In this document: piece by piece, positions 51,650 to 60,582 of the stretch
How positions within the stretch are numbered: position 1 is the first letter of the stretch
Layout: each line of letters starts with the position of its first letter
DNA from: Streptomyces narbonensis
GTDB taxonomy: Bacteria; Actinomycetota; Actinomycetes; Streptomycetales; Streptomycetaceae
Assembly: GCF_014649015.1 (NCBI RefSeq)
Contig: NZ_BMSF01000027.1
Location: 1-63,792, forward strand
Direction: 5' to 3'
DNA length: 63,792 nucleotides
Program-made: the position numbers and the translations under genes
The notes under the pieces: generated by a model
Told to the model about the DNA's origin: nothing
The model's database searches: none
The model's input: only the letters and a program-made list of their open reading frames with translations

Positions 51650-54600
51650 TGCGGCGGGACCCGGGGTGCGGCCTCAAGTGCGGCGGCCACCGTACGGATC
51701 GAGGCGTTTTCGAACAGCCGAACCAGAGGCAGCTCATGGCCGAACGCCGTGGACAGCCGCTGCCGGATGGCGATGAGCTGCACGGAGTCAGCCCCGAGGC
51801 CGAAGAGATTCTCCGTGACTCCGGCGCGGTCAAGCCCGAGCGTCTCGGCGACGATCGCCGCGACCCGCGCCTCCGTATCGGATCCCGGTTCGACGGCCTC
51901 GACGCCGGTCTCGGGTTCGCCGGCCAGTTCCTCAAGACGGCGACGGTCCACTTTGCCCTGGTCGGTCAACGGCAGTTCGTCGATCACGCGGATCCTGCTC
52001 GGCACCATGTGCGCGGGCAGCGCGTTCACCGCGAGTTCGCGCACCTGGCCGGCCAGACCGGCCGGCCCCGCCCCCCGAGCCGACGGGACGCCGACGCCGA
52101 CGCCCATGGCCTCGCCCGGTTCTGGAAGCGCCACTCCGCCGAGCAGGCCGTGCAGCAGCACTTCGTCCTCGCCCAGGCTGAAGAGCGCGCGTAAAGGCTG
52201 CTCGTCCCGCAGCAGTCCGATCTGGCACAGCCCCAGCGGGCCCTCGGTGGCCGACTCGGCCAGCAGCTGACTCATCGCGCCCGCCTCGATGAGGCAGAAG
52301 TCGTGGGCGCGCCGCCCGTACATCGGCTCGACCTCGGCCATCGGGCCGACGAGAAACAGGTGGAACGCTGCCGAGGAGAAGGCGTCCTGGTTCATCGAGA
52401 GGTGTACGGACGCCGGCAACTCGACACCACTACCCAAGGTGCACAGCCGGTGTGTCATCGGGTCGTAGTAGTAGGAGCCGCCGGGCAGCCCGTCGACTCG
52501 CCCGGGGCGGACGTAGACATAGGTCCGCACCGGGTACAGCGATCCGGCCGAACCGTACCGGTACTTCGGCACCGGGCGGTGTTCGGCGCCGACGGCCCGC
52601 AAGCAGTGGAGCAGCCGGGCGAGTTCGGCCAACGGAACCTCGGTCGCCGCGAACCGCCGATGGCTGCGCCGCCGGTTCCACCGGCGGTCGGTCCGCTCCG
52701 GGTCATGGAAGTCGGGCAGTCCGACCGCCGGCGAGGTCAGGTCGGCACGCCGGCCACGCTGGGCCGCGGTGACGGCCGCGCGGTCGGCGGCATCGGTGAT
52801 CACGGCGCCGAGCAGGCTCTCGTACTCGGCACCCTCGCCACCGGCTTCCTCAGCCGGGGCCGGCCGTCGCACACGGTCCGGAACGACGAACGTGGTGAGG
52901 TGCGGGTGGTAGCGGGTCCCCGTGGCCGTGGTGACGGCCCTCGCGATCGCCGGGTGCCGGCCGAGCGTGGCGTCGATCTCGCCGAGCTCGATCCGGAAAC
53001 CACCGATCTTGACCTGACCGTCCGTCCGTCCCAGGAACTCGATCGTGCCGTCCGGCCGCCACCGGCCCAGATCCCCGGTGCGATAGAGCCGCTCTCCGGA
53101 CACGGGGTGGATGATGAACCGCTCCGCAGTGCGCACCGGGTCGTCCCAGTACCCCTCGGCCAGCCCCAGGCCGCCGATGTACAGCTCGCCCACCACCCAG
53201 ACCGGGCAGTTCTCCAACCGGTCGTCGAGGACATGGACACGCTGATTCGTCAGCGGCCGGCCGTACGGGATGGAGTCCCACGCGGGGTCGACCTCGCCGA
53301 TCTCGTAAAAGACGGACCAGATGGCGGCCTCGGTGGCCCCGCCCAGCGAGATCAGCCGGCACCCGGGCGACCACGCGCGCCAGCGGTCGGGCAGGCCGAC
53401 GGGGATCCAGTCACCGGACCACAACGCCACCCGGACACCGGCCAGCGCAGTGGCCCGCCGACCGCCGGCACCCAGCTGAGTGACGACCATCTCCGCGACC
53501 GCGGGCACACTGTTCCACACCGTCACCGCATGCTCGGCCGACATTTCCAGCCAGTGTTCCGGATCCCGCTGCGAGCCGGGACGCGGCAGCACCAGCCGGC
53601 CGCCCGCCCCCAACACCCCGAACACATCGAACACGCTCAGGTCGAAGCTCAGCGACGACAGACCCAGCACCGTGTCGTCGGCCCCGATCCCGAAGCGGTC
53701 GCAGACGTCCGTACACGTGCCCAGCGCGGCCTGATGCGAGACCGCCACGCCCTTGGGCGCACCGGTGGAGCCGGAGGTGAAGAGCACGTACGCCACATCC
53801 GTGGCCTTCGCCGGCGATGTGGCGAGCCGTCGGGCCCTGTCCCGGCAGTCCTCCACTTCCACGACCCGAACCGTGTCAGGCCACTGTCGGTGGTCGTCGC
53901 CCGCGCGGACGAGGACCACTGAACAGCCCGCCGCCGCCAGCAGTTCGGCACGCCGCCGCGGAGGCAGATCCACATCCACCGGCAGATAGGCGCGGCCTGC
54001 CAGATGGACGCCCAGCACAGCCACCACCTGCTGTGCCGACTTCGACATCCCCACCGCGATCAACGCGCCCGGGTCGGCGTCCGAGTCCAGGAGGGTTTCC
54101 GCGACCCCGGACGCCCACCACCCCAGATCCCCGTACCGCAACAGGTCGCCGTCGGCCGTCACCACCGCCACCCGGTCCGGCTCGCGCTCGGCCCAGCCCA
54201 TCACCCCGTCGGCCAACGACGCCGACGGAGTCACCGCACCGTCCGTCGCGTCCACCCGGGCCACGAACTCGTCCAGGCCGGCACCGCGGGCATCCGCGCC
54301 GCCCGACCACGCCCCGGCGTCGACCAGACCGTCGAGCAAGCCGCAGTAGGCGTCGAACATCTCGTCCCGCACGCCGGGCAGGAACGCGTCGCCCGGCGAG
54401 TCCCAGTTGAACTCCAACGCCCCGGCGTTCTCGTACACCTGATGGTCCAGAAGCACCTGCGGGGTCTGCGAAATGCTCAACGTGGTCCGGCCGAGCCAGT
54501 TCTGGCCCAACGTTCCGGTGTCCCGACCCTGCTGGTCCCAGCCCTGGTCGCGGGCGCTGGCGAAGACCACCGGGCAGTGCGGGACACCCGTGGCCGAGCG

Positions 54601-57600
54601 CGCTCCGGCCAGCTCCCGCTGTACCGCCACCCCGTCGAACGAGCGGTGTTCCAGGTCGCGCCACAGCTGCCGGTGCAACCGGTCGGCCAGTTCGGCGATG
54701 CCGGGGCGGCCGCGGAGGTCCACTTCGAGCAGGACCACGCTGGTGAAGTCGCCGATCAGAGCATCGACGTCCGGATGCACCGGGCGCCGGCTGAACAGCG
54801 GCAGGTTCAGCAGGAATCGGTCGCTCGTGGACCAGCGCCCGAGCACGGTCGCGAAGGCCGCGAGCAACACCGACGTCGGGGTGAGCTCGTGCTGTCGCGC
54901 CAGTTGCCTGATGCGTGACCAGGACCGGGCCGGCAGCCGGTGAGCCCTTCTGCTCCACCGTGCGGGCGCGGTCGCCCCGCGCCGCCACGGCAGCCGTGGC
55001 CCCTCGGGAAGTTCGGGCACCCGTCGCAGCCAGTAGTCACGGGCGGCGACATACTCCGGATCTTCCGGATCGACGGCATGGGCGTTGACACAGTCCCGAA
55101 AGGTGGTCCGCAGCGGTGGGAGCCGCTCACCGGCGTACAGCCGCCGCCAGTCGTCGAAGAAGAGCCTGATGCTGGCCACGTCGGCGATCAGCAAGTCGAT
55201 GCTGATGGCCAGGCGGATCCGGTCGCCCGGCAGGATCAGCGCCCGCACTTCCCACATCGGCCACTGACCGATCGGCCTGATCTCGTGGGACATCTCCTCG
55301 CGTACGGCGGCGGCGGTCCGCGCGCCGGACTCCGCGGAGCAGTCGGTGACCGAGAACGGGACCGGTGTGGCATCGGCTTCCGGGAGCACCCACTGGGTGC
55401 CGTCCTCCGCCACCACCGCGCGCAACATGTCGTGCCGGGAGACCAGCGCGGTCAGCGCTGTCTTCAACCGGCGCAGGTCCAGGTCGCCCGCCTCGATCTC
55501 CAGGTAGAGGTGGGTCGCGACATCGCCCCGTTCGTCGCCGGCGTGCCTGCCGACGAGGTAGGCCTGCTGGAGACCGGTGAGTCGAAAGGGCTCGAACCGA
55601 TGCTCCGGGTCGGCGTGGAAAGTCTCGGACTCCGACGACGCCTGCCGAGCGTCGAGCCGGTGGACCATCAGCTCGGTGAGCTCCTCCACGGACGAACGGA
55701 GGAAGGTGGCCAGCGGAAGATCCACCTGAAGGTCCCGTTCCAGCATGGCGCGCAGTTCCATGGCGCGTATCGATTCGAGCCCCTGGGCGACCAGCGGCAC
55801 GGCGGTGGGAACCTCGTCGGCGGGAACGTCGAACACATCGCCGAGGCGTCGACGCAGTTCGGCCGATATCACTCCCGCCCGCAGGGACGGGTCCAGGGCC
55901 GCGAGCAGACCGGGCAGGGCGGCGCTCCCACCGGCGGGTCGACGGTTCGCCCGCCGATCCGGTACGGACGCGGACGCGGACGGCGGACCAACCTGGAGCG
56001 GTTCGAGCAGTGTCTCGAGCTCGTCGGCAAGATAGCGGCGTCGGCACTCGCCGCGTTGGATCTTGCCGCTGATCGTCTTGGGGATCTGAGCAGGCGACAC
56101 CAGAACCAGGTGGTGCACGTCCACCTCGTGCTCCGCGGTCACCGCGGAGCGGATACGCCGGGCCAACTCCGGCAGCGGAATGGGGAGCGCGTCCGTGTCC
56201 GGCACGGACTGTACGAGGACCAGCTCCTCGCCGGCGTCGCGGTCCACGGAGAACGCCGCCGCGGGCGCGCCTCGAAGCGCTGGGTGTGCCCGCTCGCCGG
56301 CCGACTCGATGTCGTGGGGGTAGAAGTTGCGGCCCCGCACAATGATCATCTCCTTGCGCCTGCCGCACAGCACCAGCTCGCCGTTGTGCAGGAAGGCCAT
56401 GTCGCCGGAACGGAGATACGGACCCTCGCCGTCGGACAGCCGCGCGCCGAACGTCTCCTCGGTCAGCTCCGCACGCTTCCAATAGCCCTGGCACACGACC
56501 GGGCCGCGGATCCACACCTCGCCGATCTCGTGCTCGCCCAGCCGCCGCCTGCTCTCCGGGTCGACCACGATCACTTCGGAGTACGGACCTGGCTGACCGA
56601 CCCCGACCAGGCGCAGCCTGCGTTCGCCCTCGGCGGCGGCTGCTACCGGGGCCGCGTCCGGCTCGCCGAGTACCACCGCTCTGCCCCGTTCCAGCTCGGC
56701 CGCGTCCACGTCCAGCACGAGCGGCCGGCCCCGGCGCTGCCCGGTCAGCACCATGGCCTCGGTCATGCCGAAGCCGGGGCACATGGCAGCCGTCCGGAAG
56801 CCGTGCGGCTGGTAGGCCTCGATGAACCGGGCCATGCCGTGCGCCTGGACGCGCTCGGCGGTGTTGAGGGTGGTGCGCCAGCCGGACAGGTCGAGCCCCG
56901 CACGCTCCTCCTCGCCGACCTGATCGGTGCAGAGGCCGAAGGCGAAGTTCGGCGCGCAGGACAGCACCGGCCCCGGCGTGTCGGAGATGGCGCGCAACCA
57001 GCGCAGGGGGTGTCCGACGAAGTCCTCCGGCGCCAGGAACACCGCCTGGCCGCCGAGATACTGCGACAGCATGAGGTGCACGACGATTCCGAGCGCATGG
57101 TAGGGCGATATCCAGCTGACCACGTTGCTGCCGGGCGGGAGTTGGAAGATCGTCGCCGCCTGCGGCAGCTGGTGCACCAGATTGTCGTGGCTGATCATCA
57201 CACCCTTCGGCCCTCCGGTGGCCCCGGAGGTGTACTGCAGCAGGGCCAGATCGCTCCGGTCGATGGCAGGGAGGGCGAGTGGCCCGATCGCCGAAGGTTC
57301 CACGTCGTCCACCGCGATCCACGGCACGTCGCCGAACCGGCGGCGCAGCTCCCCGAGCCGGTCCCGAACCTCGCGGGTCGTCACCACCGCCGACACCTGC
57401 GCGTCGGACGCGATCTGGACCGCCCGCTCGGTGCGCGGATCGCTCTCGTCGCTCACGGGTGGCGGGCAGGTCACGACGACCGCGCCGGCGTAGAGCGTGC
57501 CGAACAGACCCACGATGAAGTCCAGGCCCGGCGGGGCGAGTATCAGCACGCGGTGGCGGGCGAGTTCGTGCGCGCCCAGCACGTCGGCCAGCGCGCGGCA

Positions 57601-57768
57601 CAGGCCGTCCAATTCGGCACGGCTGAGCGAGACGCGCTGCCCGTGCTCGGGTCCGCCGACCGGGAACGTCAGGTGGGTGAAGGCGACCGCGTCCGGATCG
57701 CGAACCGCGTTGGCCCGCAGCATGTCGACGACGGTGCCGCTGTGGACCGTAGCGGTGACATCGGTCAA
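51646..57768 (-). CDS. NRPS: FAAL-ACP-Cy-A(Cys)[Ox]-PCP, thiazole-forming
   Basis: 2040 residues. Order: FAAL-like ligase (15-585; LLQYTSGATGGPKGVMISHD and YLRSGDMAFLHNGELVLCGR); carrier (635-705, Ser666 in QGLES); heterocyclization domain (725-1150; DLLIADVAS gives D858, D863, S866 of the DxxxxDxxS motif); adenylation domain (1185-1600 and 1905-1950); a nitroreductase/SagB-like oxidase inserted within it (about 1690-1885; RRRSHRRFA, YGSAGSLYPV); carrier (1965-2030, Ser1995). The read pocket code D-L-F-N-L-S-L-I-W matches Cys (usual DLYNLSLIW). The module should couple an acid to Cys, cyclize and oxidize to a thiazole. TTG 57768 is chosen because AGGAG lies six bases upstream. No thioesterase is present, so it hands over its product. 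Confidence 0.9.
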   Translation of the reverse strand: MTDVTATVHSGTVVDMLRANAVRDPDAVAFTHLTFPVGGPEHGQRVSLSRAELDGLCRALADVLGAHELARHRVLILAPPGLDFIVGLFGTLYAGAVVVTCPPPVSDESDPRTERAVQIASDAQVSAVVTTREVRDRLGELRRRFGDVPWIAVDDVEPSAIGPLALPAIDRSDLALLQYTSGATGGPKGVMISHDNLVHQLPQAATIFQLPPGSNVVSWISPYHALGIVVHLMLSQYLGGQAVFLAPEDFVGHPLRWLRAISDTPGPVLSCAPNFAFGLCTDQVGEEERAGLDLSGWRTTLNTAERVQAHGMARFIEAYQPHGFRTAAMCPGFGMTEAMVLTGQRRGRPLVLDVDAAELERGRAVVLGEPDAAPVAAAAEGERRLRLVGVGQPGPYSEVIVVDPESRRRLGEHEIGEVWIRGPVVCQGYWKRAELTEETFGARLSDGEGPYLRSGDMAFLHNGELVLCGRRKEMIIVRGRNFYPHDIESAGERAHPALRGAPAAAFSVDRDAGEELVLVQSVPDTDALPIPLPELARRIRSAVTAEHEVDVHHLVLVSPAQIPKTISGKIQRGECRRRYLADELETLLEPLQVGPPSASASVPDRRANRRPAGGSAALPGLLAALDPSLRAGVISAELRRRLGDVFDVPADEVPTAVPLVAQGLESIRAMELRAMLERDLQVDLPLATFLRSSVEELTELMVHRLDARQASSESETFHADPEHRFEPFRLTGLQQAYLVGRHAGDERGDVATHLYLEIEAGDLDLRRLKTALTALVSRHDMLRAVVAEDGTQWVLPEADATPVPFSVTDCSAESGARTAAAVREEMSHEIRPIGQWPMWEVRALILPGDRIRLAISIDLLIADVASIRLFFDDWRRLYAGERLPPLRTTFRDCVNAHAVDPEDPEYVAARDYWLRRVPELPEGPRLPWRRGATAPARWSRRAHRLPARSWSRIRQLARQHELTPTSVLLAAFATVLGRWSTSDRFLLNLPLFSRRPVHPDVDALIGDFTSVVLLEVDLRGRPGIAELADRLHRQLWRDLEHRSFDGVAVQRELAGARSATGVPHCPVVFASARDQGWDQQGRDTGTLGQNWLGRTTLSISQTPQVLLDHQVYENAGALEFNWDSPGDAFLPGVRDEMFDAYCGLLDGLVDAGAWSGGADARGAGLDEFVARVDATDGAVTPSASLADGVMGWAEREPDRVAVVTADGDLLRYGDLGWWASGVAETLLDSDADPGALIAVGMSKSAQQVVAVLGVHLAGRAYLPVDVDLPPRRRAELLAAAGCSVVLVRAGDDHRQWPDTVRVVEVEDCRDRARRLATSPAKATDVAYVLFTSGSTGAPKGVAVSHQAALGTCTDVCDRFGIGADDTVLGLSSLSFDLSVFDVFGVLGAGGRLVLPRPGSQRDPEHWLEMSAEHAVTVWNSVPAVAEMVVTQLGAGGRRATALAGVRVALWSGDWIPVGLPDRWRAWSPGCRLISLGGATEAAIWSVFYEIGEVDPAWDSIPYGRPLTNQRVHVLDDRLENCPVWVVGELYIGGLGLAEGYWDDPVRTAERFIIHPVSGERLYRTGDLGRWRPDGTIEFLGRTDGQVKIGGFRIELGEIDATLGRHPAIARAVTTATGTRYHPHLTTFVVPDRVRRPAPAEEAGGEGAEYESLLGAVITDAADRAAVTAAQRGRRADLTSPAVGLPDFHDPERTDRRWNRRRSHRRFAATEVPLAELARLLHCLRAVGAEHRPVPKYRYGSAGSLYPVRTYVYVRPGRVDGLPGGSYYYDPMTHRLCTLGSGVELPASVHLSMNQDAFSSAAFHLFLVGPMAEVEPMYGRRAHDFCLIEAGAMSQLLAESATEGPLGLCQIGLLRDEQPLRALFSLGEDEVLLHGLLGGVALPEPGEAMGVGVGVPSARGAGPAGLAGQVRELAVNALPAHMVPSRIRVIDELPLTDQGKVDRRRLEELAGEPETGVEAVEPGSDTEARVAAIVAETLGLDRAGVTENLFGLGADSVQLIAIRQRLSTAFGHELPLVRLFENASIRTVAAALEAAPRVPPH

Positions 57769-57825
57769 GGGACGCTCCTGTCGATGGTCGGCCCTGCGTC
57801 CGCCGGGCGCGGCCACAGTGGGCGG

Positions 57826-57969
57826 AGTATCTTCACCGTCCCAGGTTCCAGGCGTACGTCGCGTCCTGGCAGCTCGGGAAAGATCTCGGCAAGAGATCAG
57901 CCTGCGCGGGGCACGGCGCAGCAACGATGCGGGTGAGGAGGGACCGGGGCGATGCCGTCGACCGGTCCC
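57826..57969. promoter_or_regulatory. Divergent promoter region of the NRPS locus
   Basis: The 220-base gap between the divergent genes has three signals. AGTATC at 57826-57831 is GATACT on the minus strand, a possible -10 for the NRPS gene. GATCTC (57882-57887) and GAGATC (57893-57898) form a 6-bp dyad. GGGACCGG (57940-57947) and CCGGTCCC (57962-57969) form an 8-bp stem just before the ligase ribosome site. No iron-box or Zur-like sequence was recognised. Confidence 0.4.
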
Positions 57970-57988
57970 GGCGACGAGGGAAGTGATC

Positions 57989-59566
57989 ATGATCGATGGC
58001 TTCGTCCCGTGCCCCGACGGACTTGCCCAGGAGTACCACCGGGCCGGCTACTGGCTCGGTCGCCCGCTCGGCGATCTGTTCCAGGAATCCTGCGCGCTGC
58101 ACGCCGACCGCGTGGCCGTCGTCTGCGGTGAACGCGAACTGACCTACGCCGAGCTGTGGGACAGGGTGCAACGGCTGACGTGCGGGCTGCTGGAGTTGGG
58201 CATCAGGCCGTTGGACCGTGTCGTGGTGCAGATGCCGAACATCCCGGAGTTCGTCGTGCTCGTCCTGGCGCTGCTGCGCGCCGGCGCCATTCCCGTCCTG
58301 GCCCTGCCCGGGCACCGGCGCGTCGAGATGGCGCATGTCGGCGCGCACAGCGACGCCGTCGCGTACGCGGTCAAGGACGAGTTCGGCGGCTTCGACTTCC
58401 GGCGGCTCGCCCGCGAGGTCCCCTTCGACGGGCATGTGCTCGTCAGCGGTGACGCCCAGGAGTTCGTCGCTCTCGACGCCCTCGAGGGTCCCCCTCGGGA
58501 GCTGCCGTCGGTCAATCCGTCCGACCCGGCGCTGTTCCTGCTGTCCAGCGGGACGACGGGGCCGCCCAAGCTGATCCCGCGGACCCATGACGAACTGGCC
58601 TACCTCATGCGGGCGACCGCCCGGGCGATGGGGGCGGGCTCGGACCTGGTCTACCTCGCGGTGAACCCGGTGTCGCACATGGCGGCCCTCACCTGCCCGG
58701 GGGTACTGGGAAGCCTGCTGCTCGGCGGTAAGGCCGTGCTCACCTCCAGTGTGCGGCCCGATGAGGTGTTTCCCCTGATCGAGCGGGAGGGGGTCACCGT
58801 CACCTCGCTCGTGCCCGCTGTACTGCGGCTGTGGGCCGACTCCGGCCGGCATCACCACGACCTCTCCCGGCTGGCGGTGCAGGTCGGCAGTGCCCCGCTC
58901 GACTCCGCCCTGGCGACGCGGGCCCGCAAGGTGTTGGGGTGCGGGCTGACGCGCTGGTTCGGCACGACCGAGGGGTTCCTCGCCCACACCAGGCTGGACG
59001 ACCCGGAGGAGGTGATCGAGAACACCGAGGGCAGGCCGCTTTCCGAGGCCGACGTGATGCTGGTGGTGGGGCCGTCCGGAAAGCCGCTGCCCGACGGGGA
59101 GGCCGGCGAGTTGCTGGTGCGCGGGCCGTGCACCGTCCACGGGTACTACCGGGCGCCGGAGCAGAACGCGCGGTCGTTCACGTCCGACGGGTTCTACCGG
59201 ACCGGCGACCTGGCCTGTCGACGTCCTGACGGAAACCTGGTGATCCTCGGAAGGATCAAGGACGTCATCAACCGGGCGGGCGAGAAGATCTCCCCGGAGG
59301 AGGTGGAGCGCCATCTGTGCGCCCATCCCGCGGTGCGGGACGCGGCCGTCGTCGGCGTGCCGGACCGCACCCTGGGTGAGCGGACGTACGCCTTCCTCCT
59401 GCTGGGAACCGACGTTCCGTCAGCCGCCGTCAAGACCCATCTGCGCGAGCGCGGCCTCGCCACGTACAAGATCCCTGATCGGATCGTCACGCTGGCCGAG
59501 CTGCCGCGCACCGCGATGGGCAAGATCGACAAGGAAGCGCTGCGCTGCCTGGCGCGCAGCTCGTGA
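57989..59566 (+). CDS. Free-standing acid-AMP ligase of the DhbE/EntE family
   Basis: 525 residues, similar along its length to 2,3-dihydroxybenzoate-AMP ligases: N-terminal MIDGFVPCPDGLAQEYHRAG, P-loop LLSSGTTGPPKLIPRTHDE (about 185-203), DGFYRTGDL and NRAGEKISPEEVERHL. In DhbE the aryl pocket uses Asn235 and Ser240. The aligned segment here reads NPVSHMAALTCPG, with Met231 and Cys236, so dihydroxybenzoate or salicylate is doubtful and another acid is likely. GAGGG eight bases before ATG 57989 fits. It should load a carrier protein in trans. It begins the rightward operon of the NRPS locus. Confidence 0.88.
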   Translation: MIDGFVPCPDGLAQEYHRAGYWLGRPLGDLFQESCALHADRVAVVCGERELTYAELWDRVQRLTCGLLELGIRPLDRVVVQMPNIPEFVVLVLALLRAGAIPVLALPGHRRVEMAHVGAHSDAVAYAVKDEFGGFDFRRLAREVPFDGHVLVSGDAQEFVALDALEGPPRELPSVNPSDPALFLLSSGTTGPPKLIPRTHDELAYLMRATARAMGAGSDLVYLAVNPVSHMAALTCPGVLGSLLLGGKAVLTSSVRPDEVFPLIEREGVTVTSLVPAVLRLWADSGRHHHDLSRLAVQVGSAPLDSALATRARKVLGCGLTRWFGTTEGFLAHTRLDDPEEVIENTEGRPLSEADVMLVVGPSGKPLPDGEAGELLVRGPCTVHGYYRAPEQNARSFTSDGFYRTGDLACRRPDGNLVILGRIKDVINRAGEKISPEEVERHLCAHPAVRDAAVVGVPDRTLGERTYAFLLLGTDVPSAAVKTHLRERGLATYKIPDRIVTLAELPRTAMGKIDKEALRCLARSS

Positions 59567-59613
59567 TGCATGCCGACACTCATCGAACGTCGAGAGACCC
59601 GGAAGGGGCGGAC

Positions 59614-60279
59614 ATGTTCGTCCCCGCAGCCTACCGTCAGCCCGATCTGAGCTGGACCGTCGACATGATCCGGTCGAACCCGCTGGCGCTGCTGGTCACC
59701 GCGGACCCCCTGGGGCCTGGTGTGCACGCCACCCACGTGCCGGTGATCCTCGATCCGACAGCCGGCGATCCGACAGCCGACGGCGCGGCGGAGATCGTCC
59801 TGCTCGGCCACATGAACCGCGCGAATCCGCATTGGGAGGCCGCGGACGCGGGCGAGGCGCTCGTGGTGTTCACCGGGCCGCATTCCTACGTCTCCCCGAC
59901 CACCTACCAAACCACGCCCGCAGCGCCGACCTGGAACTTCACCTCCGTGCACGTTCGCGGTCCGGTGCAGCGACTCGGCCGGAGCGAGCCCACGCTGGCC
60001 GTCGTGCAGGCGACCGTACGTGCCTACGAGGCCGAATTCGGCACGGGCTGGGACATGGCGGAGTCGGTGGACTACTTCCGCAAGATCCTGCCCGGGGTCG
60101 GGGCCTTCCGCATCCACGCCCGACGTACGGAGGCGATGTTCAAGCTCAGCCAGGACCAACCATCCGAGATCAGGGAACGCGTCCGGGAGTCCTTCGGCAG
60201 CGACCCGAGCGGCCGCCGCGGCGAGGTCGCCGACCTGATGTGCCGCTGGCGTCGGGAAGCGGGGCCTGCCGCGCGGTGA
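59614..60279 (+). CDS. PaiB-type FMN-binding split-barrel protein
   Basis: 221 residues of the PaiB/FMN-binding negative transcriptional regulator family: MFVPAAYRQPDLSW start, MNRANPHWEAADAGEALVVF and a PTTYQTTPAAPTWNFTSVHV block. Members bind flavin, and many in gene clusters are probably enzymes rather than regulators. ATG 59614 is chosen because GGAAGGGG precedes it and it starts the conserved MFVP. An in-frame GTG at 59563 overlaps the ligase stop and an ATG at 59566 shares its last base; either would add about 16 residues. Its role may be a redox or regulatory step in the pathway. Confidence 0.85.
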   Translation: MFVPAAYRQPDLSWTVDMIRSNPLALLVTADPLGPGVHATHVPVILDPTAGDPTADGAAEIVLLGHMNRANPHWEAADAGEALVVFTGPHSYVSPTTYQTTPAAPTWNFTSVHVRGPVQRLGRSEPTLAVVQATVRAYEAEFGTGWDMAESVDYFRKILPGVGAFRIHARRTEAMFKLSQDQPSEIRERVRESFGSDPSGRRGEVADLMCRWRREAGPAAR

Positions 60280-60582
60280 GGAATTCCTCGCCGCCTCCGC
60301 GTCGCGCTCGTTTTCTCCACCTGGAACCCTACGCGCCCGCACCGATGCCGGAACGCGGGCGGAAAGAAGCAGGAAAGAGCGATCGTGTGACCGGCCGACA
60401 CGTGGTGAACTCCGGCTGTGGGAACGCGACGCCCGTACCACCGCCCGGCGTTTCGACCCGAAACCCGGTTGCGACCTCCCGCCGAGCGCTGACGGAGACG
60501 GGCGGCAGGCTTCGGCGTCCTCGGCCGACACGCGATGTCGTGCTGTCCGACGCTCCATAAGCACACATCGAGGTGAGTGGAA
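60280..60582. other. Intergenic region between PaiB-like and second NRPS genes
   Basis: These 303 bases hold no gene. CGCCCGC (60334-60340) and GCGGGCG (60355-60361) form a 7-bp stem that could be a weak terminator. GAGGTG about seven bases before the NRPS ATG is its ribosome site. The promoter for the NRPS gene should also be here, but no convincing hexamers were found. Confidence 0.5.

Noticed and set aside
57769..57988. Iron box or Zur box expected for a siderophore-like locus
   Set aside because: No TTAGGTTAGGCTAACCTAA-like or Zur-like palindrome was seen, so a siderophore role is not claimed.
57769..57990. N-terminal extension of the thiazole NRPS to 57990
   Set aside because: The extra 74 residues are Arg/Pro-rich, overlap the divergent promoter and lack a ribosome site. 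TTG 57768 has AGGAG at six bases.
59194..60564. 456-codon minus-strand frame under the ligase and PaiB-like genes
   Set aside because: It is a GC-driven shadow with no motifs, antisense to two well-supported genes.
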